Source of the DNA: Spirochaetota bacterium
GTDB lineage: Bacteria; Spirochaetota; Brachyspiria; Brachyspirales; JACRPF01
Assembly (NCBI GenBank): GCA_016214035.1
Contig: JACRPF010000005.1
Location: 496,001-560,000, forward strand
Length of the DNA stretch: 64,000 nt
Direction: 5' to 3'
Shown: positions 61,859-64,000 of the stretch, in pieces
Numbering within the stretch: the first letter of the stretch is position 1
How the letters are laid out: each line of letters begins with the position of its first letter
Program-made: the position numbers and the translations under genes
The notes under the pieces: model-generated
What the model was told of the DNA's origin: nothing
The model's database searches: none
The model's input: the letters and a program-made list of their open reading frames with translations, nothing else

Positions 61859-62404
61859 ATGATGAGCATGCGACGAAAATACATCGGCATAGTGGCGTTG
61901 TCGCTCCTGCACTTCGCAGCATCTGTTACGATCGGCTGCACAGCGCAAAAACCGGTGAAACCCGATGCCGTGAAGCCGACGGCGGACAGCAATGAAATTG
62001 TCCCGATGCGTATTCCCGGCCCATGGCTTTTTTACGGCAGCGATGTCCCGCGCGGGCAGTTTACGTTTTCGTCTGACGGCACCTTTCTGCTGCACGGCTG
62101 GCTGTCGAACGGATTCCGGTCATCGGGTTCATGGCGCTTTGACGATGTACACGGTATGCTCCTGCTCACGTTCGTTGATAATCGTGATTTTTGGTCCTGG
62201 CAGTTCCGCCCTTCCTCGAACCGGTTCGGTGCGGCCAGCGGCATCGTGAAACTTGATCCGCGCAGCTGTTCTCTCATGCTTCAGGTAAAACGCACCTGGC
62301 GGACAAGCAATCTGTACGTCAATTTCCTTGGTTGGAATTTCATCCAATCGAATATATATTCTACTGACACGGTGCGAAACGACATCGGCGAAACAGGACA
62401 GTAA
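61859..62404 (+). CDS. Putative lipoprotein of unknown function
   Basis: 181 residues. The N-terminus RRKYIGIVALSLLHFAASVT ends in IGC, a relaxed lipobox of the kind spirochaetes tolerate. After a Lys/Pro linker the body has a lipocalin-like strand pattern: GPWLFYGSDVPRGQFTFSSD, TFLLHGWLSNGFRSSGSWRF, GMLLLTFVDN, similar to small domains that read WxF...GSW. Start could be 61859, 61862 or 61868. It begins 5 bp after the sensor gene and is 5 bp before the transporter gene, so all three are co-transcribed. Confidence 0.55.
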   Translation: MMSMRRKYIGIVALSLLHFAASVTIGCTAQKPVKPDAVKPTADSNEIVPMRIPGPWLFYGSDVPRGQFTFSSDGTFLLHGWLSNGFRSSGSWRFDDVHGMLLLTFVDNRDFWSWQFRPSSNRFGAASGIVKLDPRSCSLMLQVKRTWRTSNLYVNFLGWNFIQSNIYSTDTVRNDIGETGQ

Positions 62405-62409
62405 TCAAA

Positions 62410-64000
62410 GTGCAGCCGGAACATAAGAAATTGAGCACATTCACCGGCGTTGTGGCGCCGTCACTTGAAGCGATGCTCGGGGCCATTATATTTCTGGTCA
62501 TGCCCTCGCTTGTCTCCCGTGTAGGACTGCTGCCGATGCTTGCCGTTATCGGCGGCGCTGCAGTCATCATGAGTCTCACCGCGGTATCCATCGCCGCATG
62601 CGTTACGAACCTCACCACCATAGGACCAGGCGGCATTTACCCCCTGGCCCGCGCGTCACTGGGACGGGCCTTCGGCGGCAGCATCGGTATACAGCTGTTT
62701 CTAGCACAGGCGGCTACCACCGGATTCGTCATCGCCGGTTTCGGCGAGACATTGTATGTTTTTTTATCAACGGGGTTCGCTTTTGATTTCGGAGGAATGC
62801 CGCCGCATCAGGTGAAAATGCTTCTATCATCGGCATCATTTCTCGTTTTTCTGCTGATCGTCATCATCGGCGGAGATTTTACAGAAAAACTGCAGCTGCC
62901 TATCCTTACGATCATCATCATCTCCATCCTCGCCGTGGCAGTTGCCGTAATCATGCTGCCGCGAAGCATTCATGCCGACGGGGGCATCACGATGATGCGC
63001 AGGGGACTGACTGCTGCAGCCCTGATATCGGTTTTCGCAGCGTTCTTTCCCGTGGTGAAAGGGATGACCGCCGGTCTGGGTATGAGCGGTGATCTTGCAG
63101 CACCGCAGCGAAGCATCGTTAGAGGAACTGCAATCGTTATCGTATCAGGCATCGGTATCTATATCGTCATGGCATATGTATTTGCGCGTATCAGTCCCGA
63201 GGCAATCCTCAGGGATGACTTTCTATCGGCGGCGGGTATCGCTAAGCTCACACCGCTCAGCATCATCGTTCTCGCCGGCATTCTTACCGCTACCGCATCC
63301 GCCGCGATCAGTTATCTGAACGCGGCGCCGCGCATCCTTCATGCCATGGTCCATGACGGCAACATCCCGCTGCCGGCGGCGCTCCGCGGACCATTGAACG
63401 CCGATACCGCGCATGCAGCCGATCTGCGCATTGCCACACTGATCACCGGGGTCTGCATCATACCCGTATTCCTTGTCGGCGACCTTATGGTTTTGGCTAC
63501 CGTGGTCGGCATCGCTTTCATAGCGGTATACGGCTGGATCAATTGCGCGGCATTCCTTGAGTACATCTCCCGGAACCCGAGCTTCCGGCCGACATCGCGG
63601 GGGCACTGGCTGATATCGTTTGCCGGAATGATCCTGTGCGCGGGCGTTATCATCGCATTCAATCCGTTCATCGCATGTCTGATTGTCCTGTTCCAGGCGC
63701 TGCTCTTTTTACTGCTGTCACGGTTCAGTCCGGGGAAAGCATCCGAGGGCGTCTGGTGGGGAGTGGTTTTTACCCTGATGACGGGGTTGTCAAAGGTCCT
63801 CGGGCGTATTGCGCAGGGAACGAAAAATTGGCGGCCGGTGGTGAAAATACTCGCGTTCAAAGGCGACGGCGCGAATCTACGGCGTATCATCGCTATCGGA
63901 GAGATGATCGGAGAATATCTTGGAATGGTAAGTGCGGATATCTTCGTGGTCGGAGAAAAGAATTCCGGAGAAGATCTACCGCCGGCATCGATATCTCAAA
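62410..64000 (+). CDS. SLC12/APC-type cation-chloride or amino-acid cotransporter (truncated by window end)
   Basis: 530 codons visible, open to the right edge. A GTG at 62410 is the probable start; the first internal ATG would remove helix 1. About 11-12 membrane helices, opening with LSTFTGVVAPSLEAMLGAII, then GPGGIYPLARASLGRAFGGS and later LTATASAAISYLNAAPRILH, the signatures of the APC superfamily branch with Na-K-Cl (SLC12-like) members. After the last helix comes the soluble C-terminal start NWRPVVKILAFKGDGANLRR, characteristic of SLC12-like bacterial proteins. Probably moves ions or amino acids across the inner membrane. Confidence 0.78.
   Translation, partial: MQPEHKKLSTFTGVVAPSLEAMLGAIIFLVMPSLVSRVGLLPMLAVIGGAAVIMSLTAVSIAACVTNLTTIGPGGIYPLARASLGRAFGGSIGIQLFLAQAATTGFVIAGFGETLYVFLSTGFAFDFGGMPPHQVKMLLSSASFLVFLLIVIIGGDFTEKLQLPILTIIIISILAVAVAVIMLPRSIHADGGITMMRRGLTAAALISVFAAFFPVVKGMTAGLGMSGDLAAPQRSIVRGTAIVIVSGIGIYIVMAYVFARISPEAILRDDFLSAAGIAKLTPLSIIVLAGILTATASAAISYLNAAPRILHAMVHDGNIPLPAALRGPLNADTAHAADLRIATLITGVCIIPVFLVGDLMVLATVVGIAFIAVYGWINCAAFLEYISRNPSFRPTSRGHWLISFAGMILCAGVIIAFNPFIACLIVLFQALLFLLLSRFSPGKASEGVWWGVVFTLMTGLSKVLGRIAQGTKNWRPVVKILAFKGDGANLRRIIAIGEMIGEYLGMVSADIFVVGEKNSGEDLPPASISQ

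Overview
The window looks like a chromosomal segment of an uncultured spirochaete or a close relative. The lines of evidence are: two outer-membrane barrel proteins resembling the spirochaetal UPF0164 / PorV-FadL group; a DUF115 (MptE/Maf-type) protein; an acidic protein whose C-terminus (LLANLPEEKIRTFAESKFYD and following) resembles a tail I recall from treponemal proteins; and an operon-rich layout with TTGAC(A/G)-16/17-TATAAT-like promoters and GGAGG-type ribosome sites. The assignment is inference from remembered families, not from a search. No rRNA, tRNA, CRISPR array, insertion sequence or phage gene was seen.

Layout. 1-2411: divergent promoters, a PD40 beta-propeller secreted protein and an M24 Xaa-Pro peptidase. 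2424-7349 (minus): a tightly coupled four-gene operon (SLBB membrane protein, very acidic repeat protein, GAF-like protein with a histone-H1-like basic tail, DUF115 protein). 7570-18097 (plus): alpha-2-macroglobulin with a fused nine-helix membrane domain, penicillin-binding protein 1C and a secreted clan-A glycosidase. 18150-18462: wreckage of a MacB/FtsX permease and a tiny AT-rich ORF. 18471-21821: two tandem FAD oxidoreductases and a nitroreductase. 22019-25028: two paralogous small secreted barrel-like proteins with matching promoters, flanking an ECF-like sigma factor and a DUF6266/FN3-like protein. 25411-34191: a 2926-residue cyclic beta-1,2-glucan synthase. 34393-36511: three small secreted carbohydrate-binding/lectin-like proteins.

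36719-46976 and 55226-58651 hold the most interesting repeated design. Each has a large secreted protein with a type-IX-secretion-like C-terminal domain, followed within 3-10 bp by a PorV-like barrel carrying an extra TPR tail. 47002-51973 (minus) is a four-gene translationally coupled operon: B12-binding mutase-like protein, asparagine synthase, opine-type dehydrogenase, MscS-like channel. It is preceded by a membrane-bound LuxR-family regulator (52053-53987), and I suggest it makes and releases an undescribed amino-acid-derived solute. 54090-55159 contains three tiny single-helix membrane proteins and a zinc-ribbon protein; two of the tiny genes share a 20-bp promoter element and leader. 58985-64000: sigma-54 activator, a stand-alone receiver behind a good sigma-54 promoter, a cytidylate-kinase-like protein behind a poly-G tract, an RsbRD-N-like sensor, a lipoprotein-like protein and a truncated SLC12-type transporter.

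Common themes are envelope and surface export (barrels, C-terminal sorting domains, beta-helices), envelope defence and repair (A2M/PBP1C), osmotic handling (periplasmic glucans, MscS, SLC12, possibly the opine operon) and polysaccharide interaction.
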